A stretch of DNA of 64,000 nucleotides, taken from the NCBI RefSeq assembly GCF_001411555.2, contig NC_049905.1, positions 6,415,053 through 6,479,052 on the forward strand. The letters are read 5' to 3'. The notes beneath the pieces are model-generated. The model was given only the letters and a program-made list of their open reading frames with translations. It did not search any database and was not told the origin of the DNA. Both the position numbers and the translations under genes were made by a program. The DNA is from Juglans regia. Lineage: Eukaryota; Streptophyta; Magnoliopsida; Fagales; Juglandaceae. Every line of letters starts with the position of its first letter. The first letter of the stretch is position 1. Shown in pieces: positions 23,052 to 36,613 of this stretch.

Positions 23052-25184
23052 TAATTAATAACATATGCTATAAATTGAGATGCCCTCGAGTTTTAGGTTT
23101 TTGCCTTTTAAAATATCTCATGTTGTTTTATCTTTTCATCACTAAAATATATTTCTTTTTTCTACAAAAATGGGAATGCATATGAATATATATATATATA
23201 TATATATATATTGTTTTCGTTAATAAAAATAATATACACATTTTTAAATTGAATAATACTAGATATAAACTCAGAGCGTGCAAATTCTTTAAAAAAAAAG
23301 AAAGATAAGACTTATTACAAAAACTATACACCTTTTCAACTTATTCAAAGAAGAAAATATTGATAAATATCAGTACTGATCTTATCACTACAAACTAGAA
23401 AAACTAGAAAAGTAACTAAAACTGTAATATTAACTAATTTTGAAAGTTTTTTTTTTTTTGATTGTAGATTGCAACTTTTTGGTAGGTTTGGGAGCACATG
23501 ATTTCCGGAATTAAAAAGTTAGGAACGATAATACAACCTGTTTGGTAATTTGAGCTTTAATTTCTACGTATTTTTCCTTTTAAAAAGGCAATAAATGTAA
23601 AACAATTATATGGCAAATATATCGTAGCATATATAAGTGGAGGCCAGAGTTTTAATTAATTTTGGTGGTTGCTACGTCTATTTTTCAACTACTACCCTTA
23701 ACGTTTTGTTCGGCCATGCATGCCTCTTACAACTTCTATTTGGAATCAAGCACTCATCTTATCAATATGATTATATACCTTGCTAGTAATTAATTAAGAG
23801 GAGTCGGGAATTAGTGAAATGATAGATAAATATTATTATTCATTCTTAATTTTATCATTTTTTATTATAAAATCGTTGATGTGCCATATTTTAAATATTT
23901 TTTCATTTAAATGATTTGTAAATTAAAATATGTCAGATTAGCTATTATTATGATTATAAATAATAAAATTAATGACGAAATTAATTATATGTTGAACCTC
24001 AAATTGAGCTTTTTAAATAATTTAATTTTTTCTTATTGGAAAAATAAGCACTACTAAAATATTTCAACATCGTGGGCCAAGATATTATTGTTGGAATTAG
24101 AACTTGATGTAAAAGGTTATTAATCTATATATCAAGCAAGAGTTAACTTAATCCCTCGTCCTATCTTCTATTCATGTTCTAATGATTATGGACACTGTTT
24201 ACGTGGAAAAAGACTTGCATATGAGGACAACTTATTTAGGTAAAAATATATAAAGAGTAATGATAGATATAATCATGAGTTGTGTAAAAGTCGTATGCTC
24301 ATTTTGAAAAAAAGTGAGATTTATCATTAAAAAATTAATTTTTTTATGTACATCTCTTATTTACCTATTTTTTTCAAAAACAGTGCGCACTCTATGATTG
24401 TAAATATTATTTCTCTTTCACAATTAGTCTTATCCCAAGCACCTGTTTTACACAAGATTAGAGGTTTTTTAGACAAAATTAGAGATAGATGCGTTATAAG
24501 AGAGAAGAAGATTAAATTTGTAGCATTGAGTAAGACACCGTTCTATAAATGAGAGATGTGAGTCTATAAGTCCTTGTATTTCTTCGTCTAGTAATAAACT
24601 TATCGTCAGATCCTATAGACGTAGACCGAATCATAGTAAATACTCTCTCTTTTATTTTGTTGTTTACGATTATGTGGTCGGTTCTGCAACAACCTGATAC
24701 ATTGATACATCATAAAGAGGCTCAAACTCTATGGACTCAAGTTTTAAACAGTCAATATATAAAATGATTTCTCTGCATTCTGTAGTTTTCATCTCCTCAA
24801 TCTGCAGCAATAAAGCAGACAGATGGCCGAGCAACACCAAAAATTTCAGGCATGCTTGTGCCCTTCATGAACAAGAAAAGCTTTTCTAGATAAACAAATC
24901 TCCCATGCAGCCGAGAAGTCATTGCAGCCTCTCTAGAGTTGTGGGTAATTATTAAATACTTCCAGAATAGGAACATCATATGGTGCTTTCGTTTTCTCAT
25001 AAGATATCATGCTAATTAAAACCTGTTGTGAAAATCAAAATAAGAAAGTTAAGTAAAAGAAGAAATTAATCATATGACACAAAAAGTTACTTGATTCAAC
25101 AATGTGCTTATGTCTACGAAGCTACATAAGATTTTATTATCTTAAGGAATGACAAAATACACTGTAAAGAGATTTTTTTCCAAG
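23052..25184. other. AT-rich spacer with MITE and repeat debris
   Basis: An (AT)n microsatellite at 23186-23211, a family C MITE at 24255-24416 (separate entry), and a stretch at 25080-25145 shared with 58399-58470 (separate finding). A 67-codon - strand frame at 24797-25000 contains TSRLHGRFVYLEKLFLF but I cannot assign it. No gene recognised. Confidence 0.55.
24255..24416. mobile_element. MITE family C, copy 1
   Basis: GAGTAATGATAGATATAATCATGAGTTGT at the left matches the inverse of the right end, CTCTATGATTGTAAATATTATTTCTC. The centre is the characteristic AGTGAGATTTATCATTAAAAAATTAATTTTTTTATG. A second copy lies at 26776-26919. No coding sequence. Confidence 0.65.
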
Positions 25185-25830
25185 GCCCATTAAGAGGCCC
25201 TATCAAGCCCGGCCCGGAGCAGAAAGCCATTAACCCGGCCCACTGGGAGGCTCCTCTGTACATGACCTGTAAGAGGGATGGTGTTGCGGGGGGATGAGAC
25301 TTGTTGATTTAAGGACCCATTGAGTAGTATCCAGTCCTAGAGTGTTTGCACGCATAACATACAAGATATACGGGGAACTATTGATCTACTGACAAAGAAG
25401 GTATGAACGAACTAGAGGGAAGACAGACTGAGAGGAGGAGGTTGGAGAATCACGCCGCATTAATGGTTCTGCCACCAGGACAACATGCCGCATTAATGAC
25501 GTTGTTGCAGAGCCACGCCAAATTTAAAGACTTTGACAAAGGGAACAGTACAGAGAACACGAACTTCATGAAAGTAGACACGATCTGCTCCTCAGACTTA
25601 TAATATAAATAGCAGATCCCAGGTACGAGAATACTCTTTATGATATTTAGACTCTCTTACTTATTTGTTACCCTTCAAGAATATTTACTAACTTTAGCAT
25701 CGGAGGTTACCTAGCCCTAAGGCTACCCTCTCAAAGCTATAGTCTTTTCTACCTTGTGCAGTGCCCGTTTTCGAAGACCTAAGTCGTTGGAGTTTGGCCT
25801 AAAGGCGTACAAAACATGACGTTAACATAT
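25185..25830 (+). mobile_element. Remnant LTR of a Tat/Ogre-like gypsy element
   Basis: GC-richer than its surroundings. Contains repeated GCCGCATTAATG phrases (25454-25465, 25487-25498), TATAATATAAATAGCAG at about 25599 as a TATA box, and ACTTTAGCATCGGAGGTTACC at about 25690, a phrase typical of the 3' part of plant Tat-type LTRs. No internal retrotransposon coding domains flank it, so it is a solo LTR or fragment. A second diverged relative lies at 42640-43110. Edges approximate. Confidence 0.55.
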
Positions 25831-26775
25831 ACTTTAGGGCGAAATATACTATTCCATGAATCTATATGACCATACTGATCATAATAAACACATATATATA
25901 TATAAAGTTACATTGAGGAAATCCTAACTTTTCAATTATCACGTTATTCGCTTGAGCGAGTTGTTGAGTGAACCGTGAGTGAACTCTCTGTCTGATGTTC
26001 ACTCGAGTGACATATTGAGCGAGTGTCGAGTGAACTATCGCTTAAATTTTTTGTCTCGTGCTTCTGGAGTCACGAACTGGGTCAAAAAAAATTTCTTCAC
26101 CCCCGAACCCCCACAAAGCTTATCCATATTCGTTTTGACTTGGGCCTTTCAATCCAAGTTTACGCTCTATGGTTAAAGTCTCATTAAAACCTTATAATAA
26201 AAAATTATAAACAAATTCTTGTTAGATTGGATCATCAAATTGGATCTTCATAAAAATATACTAGACTCTACAAACCCAACAAAACCAATGGTTATATAAG
26301 CAAGTTTAATTACATTGCATGTTGTGCGTTAAGATTCAAGAATAACACTATCCCTAGTCTGAAAATATGTAACAATTTTCTTTCTACGACAGCAATCGAC
26401 AAAATATAAAGCAGGAGCAGTATGGATTTCAAACCTATACGCAGTCTTCCGCAGAATAAGGTTGAGCCCTTTAGGTAGGCTGATTAGTAGTCTCTTAATT
26501 ACATGCAGCAATGGCATGTGTTGGGCCGGCACTCTCATAGATGAACTATAGAATGGATATAGAATGGATTTTCCGACAGGAACTGTCATATCTACGTGAA
26601 GTAGGCCCAAATATGTGATAAATGCTGTGACTTTTACCAGTACGATTTAAGTGTGCTCCTTCTCATTCACGTGGTATCCATTATTACACCTAACCAAATT
26701 AGCTGTTGTAAATTATCAATGCCCACGACAGATAGATCAATGACACGTTTTTTGAGGAAAAACAGATAAATATAT

Positions 26776-26919
26776 GAGTAATATTACATTTAACATTGTA
26801 CAATTATTTTTAAAAAAAATTAAATTTATTATTAAAAAATTAATTTTTTTATATAAATTTTATTTTTATTTTTTTAAATAATTACTTTGTACATTCACAA
26901 TTACAAGTATTATTTCTCT
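26776..26919. mobile_element. MITE family C, copy 2
   Basis: GAGTAATATTACATTTAACATTGTAC at the left against GTACATTCACAATTACAAGTATTATTTCTC at the right, with the same TTATTATTAAAAAATTAATTTTTTTATAT core as 24255-24416. Diverged; 144 bp. Confidence 0.55.
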
Positions 26920-29693
26920 AAATATATTCTAATTACTTTCTAATTTTTAATATTATATGCATTAATTTGATTTGACATAAATATTTAATATTATATCTAT
27001 TTTTTTTCCAAATTAAATCGTTAAATTTAGATAAAAAATGGATATAATCTTTACTATTGTTTCCATCCACTGATTTTCTAAATATTTTTTTAAATTTTAG
27101 TTAAAAATGACACTTTTTATAATTTTATTTTAAATTTTACTCATTTTTAAAAAATCTTCTACATCTAAATTTATATCATTTCTCTATTCTACTAAAATAA
27201 TATTTTTTTATTATTTTTTTCTTTCACTTTCATTTACAAACATAACTACTCAATATTTTTTCTTATGTTTTAAACTATTACTCTAATGAATATTTTAAAC
27301 AAAAATTTAAATTATTTGTATGCGGGGATGATAATATTTTTATAATTTAGTAATTATTTAAATTATTTTTAAAATTATTATTTAAACTACAATAAATATG
27401 AATATGAAAGAAATTGTAAATGATTGAAAAAATAATTTATTTTATTTATTAGAATAAAATATTAATAAAAGATTATTTAGAGGATGAACAGAAATTTCAT
27501 ACTTGAAGAATCACTGTTCATCTCTTAAATCAAAACTCTAAAATAAAAAATGAGATGAGAGAGATTTTTTCAACTCTTCCTCAAATTTTTTCTCATAATT
27601 TGAGAATTGCAGTGAAATAGGACACTGAAAATGCTTAAGAGATCTTAGACTTTAGTATATGTAGGGTGCTCAAGACGATGATCTAGAGCCAATGAATATA
27701 TATAAAATTTTCAGTCCCAATATTTGTGTGTGTATATATATTTATATATATATCACTATCTAAAATCTTTTGAGCTCTCGTGTCTTCTCTCATCTCGTTC
27801 TCTGTGTTTATATTTATTGCTTATTTAATGCTATTCGATTTAAATGGTGTAAGACTCACTTCTCACTTGAGGTCCGACCTTCATCCCATGATAACTATTT
27901 AATCCTTGAAATTAAATTACAATTCGTAGTTTTTCTTAATTTCTATTCTATATTTCTATTCTAAATTAATTTTGATTTGTTGGCAAGAATGTAATTTTGG
28001 TTTCGCATTTTATACTTTAATCTGATTTCTCTCTGCATTATAGTTCTTATCAAGGGGATGGTCTTGTAAAACTGTCCAACACGAATTCATGTTAAGTAGA
28101 AAATTTATAGTAAATGACATTTGCATTTACAATATCGTAGATTCTCGGAAGCTCATCCTAGCATTAAAAAAAGAAAAAAAAATATTTATCGTAAAAGTTT
28201 AAACTGATGAAAATAAATAAATAAAATTATATGATTATAAGATTAACAAAAAAATGTTGGAGACAAGACCTATCTTTGAACTCAACAGCAATTAAAGCCA
28301 GCTAATTAAAGTTTTGATGAGATAAGCCACAAGTCTTATGGATGGCGAAAAAAACAAGAAAATTGAAACGAGTTATAGAAAAGAGTTAAAGAACAACACA
28401 TTAGATCAGCATTTGGCTTCTCCATCTCAATTTTTTATTGAATTCTGAACAAGCCATTGAGTCACTGCTAGAAGAGGTCGTACTACATTTTCTATTGAAT
28501 TCTGGGGGTTGCCGTGTCTTTTGTCGAGCCAGACCAAACAAGCCCCACTTCATGTCTTGAGTCTGACTCGTCCCTAAAAACAACACCTGCAAAAATTCAA
28601 GAGCAAGTGATTTTGGTCCAGACAGTGACATGATGCTGCTCTGGTCTGGCCCGATCATGGGTCCGACCTCTAAAGTAAGCCCCCACATTCGGTTAAGTAT
28701 TAGAATACACACATTAAGGCCATACCTAAACAAACAAAGTGTTCTATTTTTATATATTCAAAGTAGGGTGGACTGTCGATTTCTTGGCACTTCTACTGTC
28801 CTACTCATACCAATTCCAACTCTCTTATTCTTATCATCATCCAATCAGATGTAGGTCTTCAAATCCAGATTAACATTTTTTGCTTGAAGAAAATAAATTA
28901 TATCCCAAAAAAATTTGTAATTAATTTTCAAGCGTGTGCGTAATGAAATATTATCAGACATATCTTATAATGAGATTATTAGAAACTAAATACATTCTTT
29001 TGTGGGAAGATTAATGACGTTATTCTTCACCCAAACTTCTATCATTTCAATCATATTTACTGACGTGATTTTTTATATGGTCTATCACTTAAATGTGGAC
29101 GGACAACTATCTAAAATGTGTCATATTGACATGTCTGATCTGATTAAAAAAGATAAAAAAATATGAGATAACAATATTTTTCTTTATGATAAATATCATC
29201 CCTTCACCAATGAGCTCTTTCATCACTAGTTAAACTAATGCAAAGCACAAATTACATTCACATGCAGCCATTGTAACATGCAAAACATACATGTAATCTA
29301 TGTCCTAATCATTATTATTAGGGAAAGAACAACTAACTGATTATGTGATATTTGGACTTACTATATGTTTTCCTAAGAAAAAAAAAAAAAAAAGCTCAAA
29401 TTTGATGTATAAGATACCAAGCATAATGCACCAAACTTTGGTCATATAATATAAAATATATATACAAATGAAATATAGTTATCCATCTCCAGCCTAATTA
29501 GTATACTTATCTTCCACGCCATGATTCTCTCATATGGTGACCCCATTATCCACAAGAGTTATCATTATATACGTGAGGGCATCCCTTTGTACTGGTTTAC
29601 TCCAACTCCATCTTTTATGTCGGTCCACATGGCACATATTTATATTTGTTGGTTTTGAGATATATATATATATATATGTTTTTTTAAAAAAAA

Positions 29694-29852
29694 GTGTTAA
29701 ACTCACAAAAAATATCACAAACTGATATAACTTAATACAATATGTATATTAAATCTACTTTATAATAAATGTTGTTTTATAATTTAACATATCACTTCAA
29801 TTCACGTCAGTTTGTGAGTTTAGTTTTATAGAATTTGCTAAAGCATTTCTCT
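29694..29852. mobile_element. MITE family A, copy 2 (degraded)
   Basis: The right part, CACGTCAGTTTGTGAGTTTAGTTTTATAGAATTTGCTAAAGCATTTCTC (29804-29852), aligns with 1538-1592. The left part, AAACTCACAAAAAATATCACAAACTGATATAAC, is its inverted partner with a short insertion. Confidence 0.6.
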
Positions 29853-30474
29853 TTGTAAAAAGATATAATTATCATGATATATATATATATATACACAAAT
29901 TGTTACCATTTCAACCAACATAAAAATATTTGGTCTGATCATTGTGTTCTAAGTTACATTAGGAAGTATATATATTAACCAAGAACCAGTACTGTAATTT
30001 GATAGTGCCTATTATAATGGGGTTATCTTGTGCCGGCCGGCAGGGATCCAACAAATTCAAGAGGTTTCGCTGTTCCTACATTGATAGGACGTACGTGGAC
30101 CTGGTTAATGAATGCATGTGCAGCTGCTGGAATCATAAATCAACTTTGCCATTAATTGGATGATCTACGTACGGGATCATTGCATTTAAGAAAATTATTC
30201 GCGTAAATTTAAGGTACGCAAGTGATTTGAAAAAAAGGTTAGAGATTTGAAAATTTGAGTTGTGCAAATAGTTATATTAATTATTTTCTATTTCACTCAT
30301 ATTTTATCTATTATATTGAATTGACATTATTTATCCATATTTAAATTCATAATTACTATATATATATATATAATGTCTCCTAAATGCAATGCTAGGATAA
30401 GAGCACAATTTTATAAAATGACTGAACTCATTCAGATAAGATAAGAGTGTAATTAATGATGGATATTTATACTA

Positions 30475-30722
30475 GGAATCCCGTTGGAGCTCCCACTCAA
30501 ATTTTTTATTTTTTTGTTTTTTGTTTTACTTAGTAATTAAGAAAATATTGTTTAATAATATTGTAAATTTTCTTATTTTTTTAAAAATATTTAAAAGTGT
30601 ACGCTTTTAAATATTTTAAAAAAAAACTCACAATATTATTAAACAATACTTTTTTAATCATTAAATTAAAAAAACTAAAAAATGAAATAAAAATTTGGAG
30701 CGAGAGCTCCAGCGGGATTCCC
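30475..30722. mobile_element. Foldback MITE, near-complete palindrome
   Basis: The whole 248 bp is one inverted repeat centred on GTAC at 30599-30602. GGAATCCCGTTGGAGCTCCC at the left pairs with GGAGCTCCAGCGGGATTCC at the right, and pairing continues to TTTAAAAGTGTACGCTTTTAAA in the middle. No coding sequence. Lies about 1.2 kb upstream of the receptor-kinase ATG. Confidence 0.8.
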
Positions 30723-31597
30723 CAACGGGATCCCTATCATTTTCCATTGATGATTGAAGGCAAATACGTCTAGGTCTCTCCCGTCCCATTTTTCATTGAA
30801 GAGGATGCTATTATGATTGAAAAATTCTACTCATCATCTTCACTCACCACATATTATATATAATTTTTTAATTTTTAATTTTTTTCTTTTACCAAATGTG
30901 TGATATATGAATAATGAGTATAAGAATTTAATAAATTTATGAAGAATAAAACAAAAAAGAATTATAAAAGAATAAAAATAAATGTGATGTGTTGTCTGAT
31001 TGATTACGCCTTAGTAGGAGGCTACAGTCATCTGATTATAACCTCCTACCATTTTTACTTAAGAAAAAAAAAAAGAAAAAAGGATATCCAATTAAAAGAA
31101 AAATGATATTTATAAATTTGATATATTTCAAATCTTTGAGGGATGTTTCTTCTAAGCTGAGTTACCAATAAACTATTTCATGAAAAATAGGAGAAGGCAT
31201 TATTGAAGAAAGTTAGGAAAGAACGATCCATCATCCATGTGCACGTGACAACAGGAGGCTTAAACAGAACGTTGCCCCGAACATATATGAAGTCTGAAGC
31301 AGCGTCGCCAGCCTGCACGCGGCACGCCCCAAGACAAAGCAAATCCAACGTTGCTGAATCGCCGCAAAACTGAGAAGCCTGACTATTCAAGCCGCTATAT
31401 CTGGTTCTCCATCATTTCCCCGAAACGCTGGTCTCCACCGACTCTTCATGTCCCTTTATCTAGCCACCGAGTCTCTCAAATTCCGGTAACAGTATCGGTG
31501 AGTTCTCGGTCATTTACAGCTTTTAACAAAAGAGGAAAAAGGAAATGAAAGCTCAATGCATATGTATACATGTTCAGATGTTCTGATCTTTACATGC
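30723..31597. other. Upstream region of the receptor-like kinase gene
   Basis: AT-rich to about 31180, then more balanced. 31390-31497 is pyrimidine-rich and could be a 5' UTR exon: G|GTGAGT at 31498 is a good donor and TTTGTCAG at 31644-31651 a good acceptor, implying a leader intron. If so, the functional start lies upstream of 31390 rather than at the TATATATA at 31598-31605. Confidence 0.35.
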
Positions 31598-31605
31598 TAT
31601 ATATA
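31598..31605 (+). promoter_or_regulatory. Candidate TATA box (or leader-intron sequence) of the receptor-like kinase
   Basis: TATATATA 67-74 bases before the ATG at 31672. It would give a leader of only about 40 bases. The alternative of a leader intron spanning 31498-31651 would make this a chance match. Confidence 0.25.
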
Positions 31606-31671
31606 GTTGCTTAGACAGGAACAAAGATAAGGACCGTCTTTGATTTGTCAGGTATTTCGAGTCTTCTTGGA

Positions 31672-34600
31672 ATGGATGGACGGTGGAGGATCAACCAGTT
31701 GAAGCTCCGCATGGCGGTGTTCATGGCGGTGCTATCACTGTTTATTAGGAATCCGAGTCAATGTTCGTCTCTGAACAGCGAAGGTACATACAAGCTCTGC
31801 ATGATGTAGTTCACTTCTCGAGCTGATACTTTCTTTTCAGATATGGAGTTTGATCGCTCTATGACAAAGAGTACTGCATTGAACGCAGGTTTGGCGTTGT
31901 TGAGGTTTCGGGACAGAGTGGTGAGAGACCCATTTGGGGCTTTATGGGATTGGAATGAGAATTACGGAGCGGTCGATCCTTGTGCTTGGTTCGGAGTGGA
32001 GTGCTCGGACGGGAAAGTGGTGACCTTGTGAGTGGCATCGATCTTATGCAGAGCATCTGTTCGTTCTTAGATATGTGTTTTGTGTTTTTCGATCTTAGTT
32101 TTTGCTTTTCATGAGGCAATAAACTTCTAAAACTCCAACCAAACACAACTACTTTAAGTGTGTCGGATATGTTGAACAAACTATGCTTTTGATACAAGTT
32201 TGAGTATTTCTATGCATGAGACCATATTCTATGACTGTGGTTAGATTCATTTTTCGTAAACTTGACCAAGAAATCGTGTTCTTATCTAGACAATGATTTC
32301 AAGTTCTTGTGTTCTTACAAAATGCTAATTAGAATGGGGTTCATGGTACTAGATATGTGTATCAGTGTATGCAATGGTAATGCTATAAATGCTTTTTCCA
32401 TTTCAAATCGTTTCCAAACACTCCTAATTTAAGCTTCATTCATTCTTTCGGGAAGAGTCTGGAGATCATTGGTAGCTAGTATGTACCTAAATGGCCACAC
32501 TGCTTCTGACCATTATGTGCACTAAATCTAACTTCTAAAAGAATAAGTATATAAGGGAATTCTGTTAATTGTTTAAGTCAATGATCAATTCAATTACAGG
32601 ATTTCGATCAAGAACCAATTTTTGATCCGCAAGAGTAGTTACTTTCTAGGAAGATACAGAAATTGTTGCTCGACACTCAACTTATAAAACAGCTGAAGTG
32701 ATACACAGCCAATTTTAAAGAGGCAAGACGCAAAGTAGTTATAGCTGCATAAGCAAAACTCTTCTTACAGTAATCGAAAGTAATGCTGGTTCTGATAGAA
32801 TTCTTATTTCTGTTTTATACTATTCATTTTATCCTAGTGGTGGTGTTGATTCTTCCATCTTAATTGTAATCCATGGTTTCTCGAATTTGAAATTTCTATG
32901 CTTTAATTTTTAACCCTGCAGTCATAATCGTCCACTTGCAGGACTCTGAAGGATCTTTGTCTTGAAGGAACATTGGCACCCGAACTTGGGGAGCTGGCTT
33001 ACATAAAATCTATGTAAGTATATATATTTTTTCCCGAAAAACTCTATTTTGCTTCTGGAATTATATTTCTCTATTATAAATTGATTACTTGTGCTTAACT
33101 TCTACAGAATTTTACGAAACAATTCTTTTACTGGGAATATTCCAAACGAGATTGGGAAATTGAAAGACCTGGAGGTTCTGGACTTGGGATACAATAACTT
33201 TAGTGGACCATTTCCATCTGACTTTGGCAGTAATCCTTTCTTGACTACCCTGTAATATAATCCTTCCACATTTTTATTTTCACTGGTCCTATATAGACGA
33301 ACTTCTACTAAGTCCATCCTATGGTTCTTATCTCAGTTTACTTGACAACAACAAGTTCCTTGGTACCATCTCTCCTGAACATTATGAGCTGAAGATACTT
33401 TCTGAGTTTCAGACAGATGATAATAAGCTATTTGGTACTCTGAAGGCGTCCTGTAACAGTTTATCTTTTGCTTGGTAAGCAAGTTCTTGTGTTAACCTAC
33501 CAGTTAATCTTCTTAGAACAGTAATACTTTGTATCCGTGATATAACAAGTATAACAATCTCTGTGAAAAGTAGAAACAAGATTGAAAATACTTTATTGCG
33601 TAGGCATTAGAAAAATGATGATCATGAAACTAAAATTGATAAACTTGCCTTGGTACATTAGCCAGTGGGAAAGAAATTTGAACTCAGTTTTGACACCTTG
33701 GCCACAATTCAGTTCAGTCATCTTGAAGATGGGGGTACATATAAGTGACTATACATATTAAACAGTGGTTATACTAAGAAGTGCTAGCAGTTGGCTAATA
33801 CGAAAATATGTTGGAAAATAACATGATTAAAACACAGAGAGGGGAATAGTCGGATCTTATGCTCATAAATGAGTTCATTTGAGGACATAATCTTCACAAA
33901 ACTTGTTGCTGGTCTGGGAATTAAAATTACTAAAGAAAGCATTAGCCATACTGTTTTAACAGAAGATTAGGAGTTGTCTTTATTTAAGCTTATGGTGGAT
34001 TACCATGCTTACATCAGTGCGATGTGACTGTTCTAATCAGAAGTTCAAAGCAAGTTTTGATCTCTGGCACTGGAAAACTTTTACATTTGAAAGTACTAGA
34101 TTCCAATAACTTCCGTTAGAAAACTTAGCATATTATTACCTATGATTCCATGCTGATAATGTTTTTTGCAATGTTAGGAAGAAAGACAGGTTTGGTGATG
34201 AAACTCACCGTAGGCTGCTGCAGATAGTGGATGATGTCTCAAATCCATCCAGAGGCAATGAAGACAACAAGAGAGCTCTATCATCACCATTACCTTCTCC
34301 CTTTCCTTCACCATCGGACTATTTGCCTCTGTCAGGATCACAGTCACCATTTTCACCTGTATTGGCACCATATAATTGGCCATTGTCTACATCACCATCG
34401 TCAATTCCTCCATCGGCATCCTCATTAGAGTCTCCACTATCCTCCCCATCACAATCTCCTTTCAATTTCTTCCCGACTCCATTAACATCACCTGTTGTTG
34501 CACCAACTCCTGCTTCAACAATTCCAGAAAATCCACCAGTAATGGTATCTGCACCAACAGTTTCCCATTGGGATCCCAATCGTTACCCTACTTCAAGTCC

Positions 34601-36613
34601 AAGCCAAATGGTTAAACAGAATTCTAAGACAAAGCATGATGTAGTTTTAATATGGGTTGGAATTATCGGAGGTTGCTTATTTATTTTGATTTCGGCGATC
34701 GGGCTTGTTTTTTGCAGAAGCAATAAGGTTGTTACTGTGAAACCATGGGCAACAGGGTTAAGTGGGCAGTTGCAGAAGGCATTTGTAACAGGTCATTCTT
34801 CTCTCTCTTAACAACAAAGTCTCTGTGTTTGTAATCTGATCTTAAGGCTCTCTATGCAATAAGACTACTATACCACTGCATGACTGAATTGCTAGCAAAC
34901 ATACACAGTGTCCACTAGTTCTTCCTGGAAGACGTCTGAGCCATGCATACAAACCAGTTAACTGATGATAGCATCGGAACAAAGGTCTAAGGAAACATCC
35001 ATTCCTTGATTCCCACATTTAATTGTCAACTAAAAGGTTATGATTACCCCTCTTGTGGTCAAACTTCCTATCTAACTCCTTGTAAGAGTAAAACAAGTTT
35101 CAAACCTCCATGCATGCATAACAGATGAACAATACTTCATCTTCTAATCCCTCAGATCTGGTACAATCATAAATTATGCTTTATTCCCAACCTAGAGGTT
35201 TATGTACTGATATTTGACAGTCTGAATTAAGGTGTGCCGAAGCTCAACCGACCAGAACTTGAAGCAGCTTGTGAAGATTTTAGCAATATAATTGGTTCTT
35301 TCTCAGATGGAACTGTGTATAAGGGAACTCTTTCAAGTGGAGTGGAAATAGCTGTAACATCTAGTGCAGTGACATCTCCTGGAAACTGGTCAAAAAACTT
35401 GAAAGCCCAATTCAGAAAGAAGGTATAGAAGAATCAGATCCCATCAAACTTGGGGCATTCATTCTGATAGTTTCTGAGGGTCAATTCTGTTTATTTCTTC
35501 AGATAGAGACATTGTCAAAAGTGAACCACAAAAACTTCGTGAACCTCATTGGATTTTGTGAAGAAGAGAAGCCATTCACGAGAATGATGGTTTTCGAGTA
35601 CGCTCCAAATGGTACACTATTTGAGCATTTACACAGTGAGTACCTTAACTACCCTGTATGCTTAACAGATAGCAAATTAATGAAGAGATCAATTTGTCCT
35701 TCACTTAGCATTTCAAAATTCTCTAGAAGACCTGTTTCATGTCATTGCTTACATACAAGTTGCATTAACGGTTCCCAAAACAAACAAAAAATCGGCACTT
35801 GAATATGCCTCTGTTGCTGCAATTTACACTTATTATCATTATATTATGTCTGCAAGTTAGGAAAATGGCTTAAGATACCAAGTTGGCAAGTACGATAACT
35901 GGCTGAGAGGAAAATGCTATATAGTATATATCCTTTTTTTCCTATCTACGATCAATGAATCTGCATGGACCTATTTATGGGTTTACAAATGTTAAAATCT
36001 TTTATGTGTTGCAGTAAAAGAAGCAGAACACTTGGACTGGGGAATGAGACTCCGAATAGCTATGGGCATTGCATACTGTCTGGAATATATGCACCAGTTG
36101 ACGCCACCTATAACCCACAAAAACCTGCAATCCTCCTCCATATATCTGACTGAAGATTATGCAGCCAAAATATCAGATTTCAGTTTTTGGAATCATATAA
36201 CTGCAGCCAAGAATGAAACAGATGTTATGGACCGTTCGGAAATCCCATCAGTGGAACCAGAAACCAATGTTTACAGCTTCGGTCTAATCTTGTTTGAAAT
36301 GATGACAGGAAGGATTCCAAACTCTTTGGACAATGGCTCTCTTGCAGATTGGGTATCAGACTATCTAAAAGGAGTGCAGCACTTGAGAGAAATGGTGGAT
36401 CCAACTCTAGAATCTTTCCAGGTGGATAAGCTTGAGCAATTGTTTGAAGTGATAATATATTGTCTCCAACCTGATCCAAAGCAAAGGCCATCTATGAGTG
36501 AGATCACAACTAAGTTGAAAGATATCACAGAAATGGGGCCTGATGGAGCAACACCAAAACTATCTCCTCTATGGTGGGCAGAGCTGGAAATAATGTCTAC
36601 AGACTCTAGTTGA
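31672..36613 (+). CDS. LRR receptor-like pseudokinase (MRH1/MDIS1 type), nine exons
   Basis: Exons 31672-31783, 31841-32027, 32942-33013, 33108-33251, 33337-33474, 34178-34791, 35232-35422, 35503-35635 and 36015-36613 sum to 2190 nt, 729 residues plus TGA, with consistent phases. Order: signal peptide (MAVFMAVLSLF), LRR N-terminal cap (DPFGALWDWNENYGAVDPCAWFGVECSD, split by no intron), a few LRRs (LPLNN-like LRNNSFTGNIPNEIG, LEVLDLGYNNFSGPFP), a Ser/Pro-rich stalk (about residues 250-345), one membrane span (about 373-397) and a kinase-like domain (about 425-715). Catalytic residues are missing: the VAIK lysine region reads EIAVTSSAVTS, the HRD loop reads ITHKNLQ and DFG reads DFSFW. It should bind partners but not phosphorylate. 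This is the family of Arabidopsis MRH1 (root hair growth) and MDIS1 (pollen-tube guidance); which orthologue is not decided. Confidence 0.9.

Larger units (their letters stand above)
25836..30474. other. Long AT-rich spacer without a recognised gene
   Basis: Holds MITE family C copy 2 (26776-26919), MITE family A copy 2 (29694-29852), TA microsatellites near 27735-27755, 29661-29680 and 29879-29895, and an A(15) run at 29379-29393. 28385-28860 is less AT-rich and has a 110-codon - strand frame (28733-28401) that I do not recognise; a short transcript there cannot be excluded. Confidence 0.5.

Noticed and set aside
24797..25000. 67-codon - strand frame (TSRLHGRFVYLEKLFLF)
   Set aside because: Looks protein-like, but no family comes to mind and there are no flanking exons; too little to call a gene.
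28401..28733. 110-codon - strand frame with Ser-rich C-terminus
   Set aside because: Region is less AT-rich than its surroundings, but I recognise no domain, promoter or splice structure; kept only as a note in the spacer entry.
34319..34579. 86-codon antisense frame rich in Gly and Asp
   Set aside because: Complement of the Ser/Pro-rich stalk of the receptor-like kinase; composition explains it.
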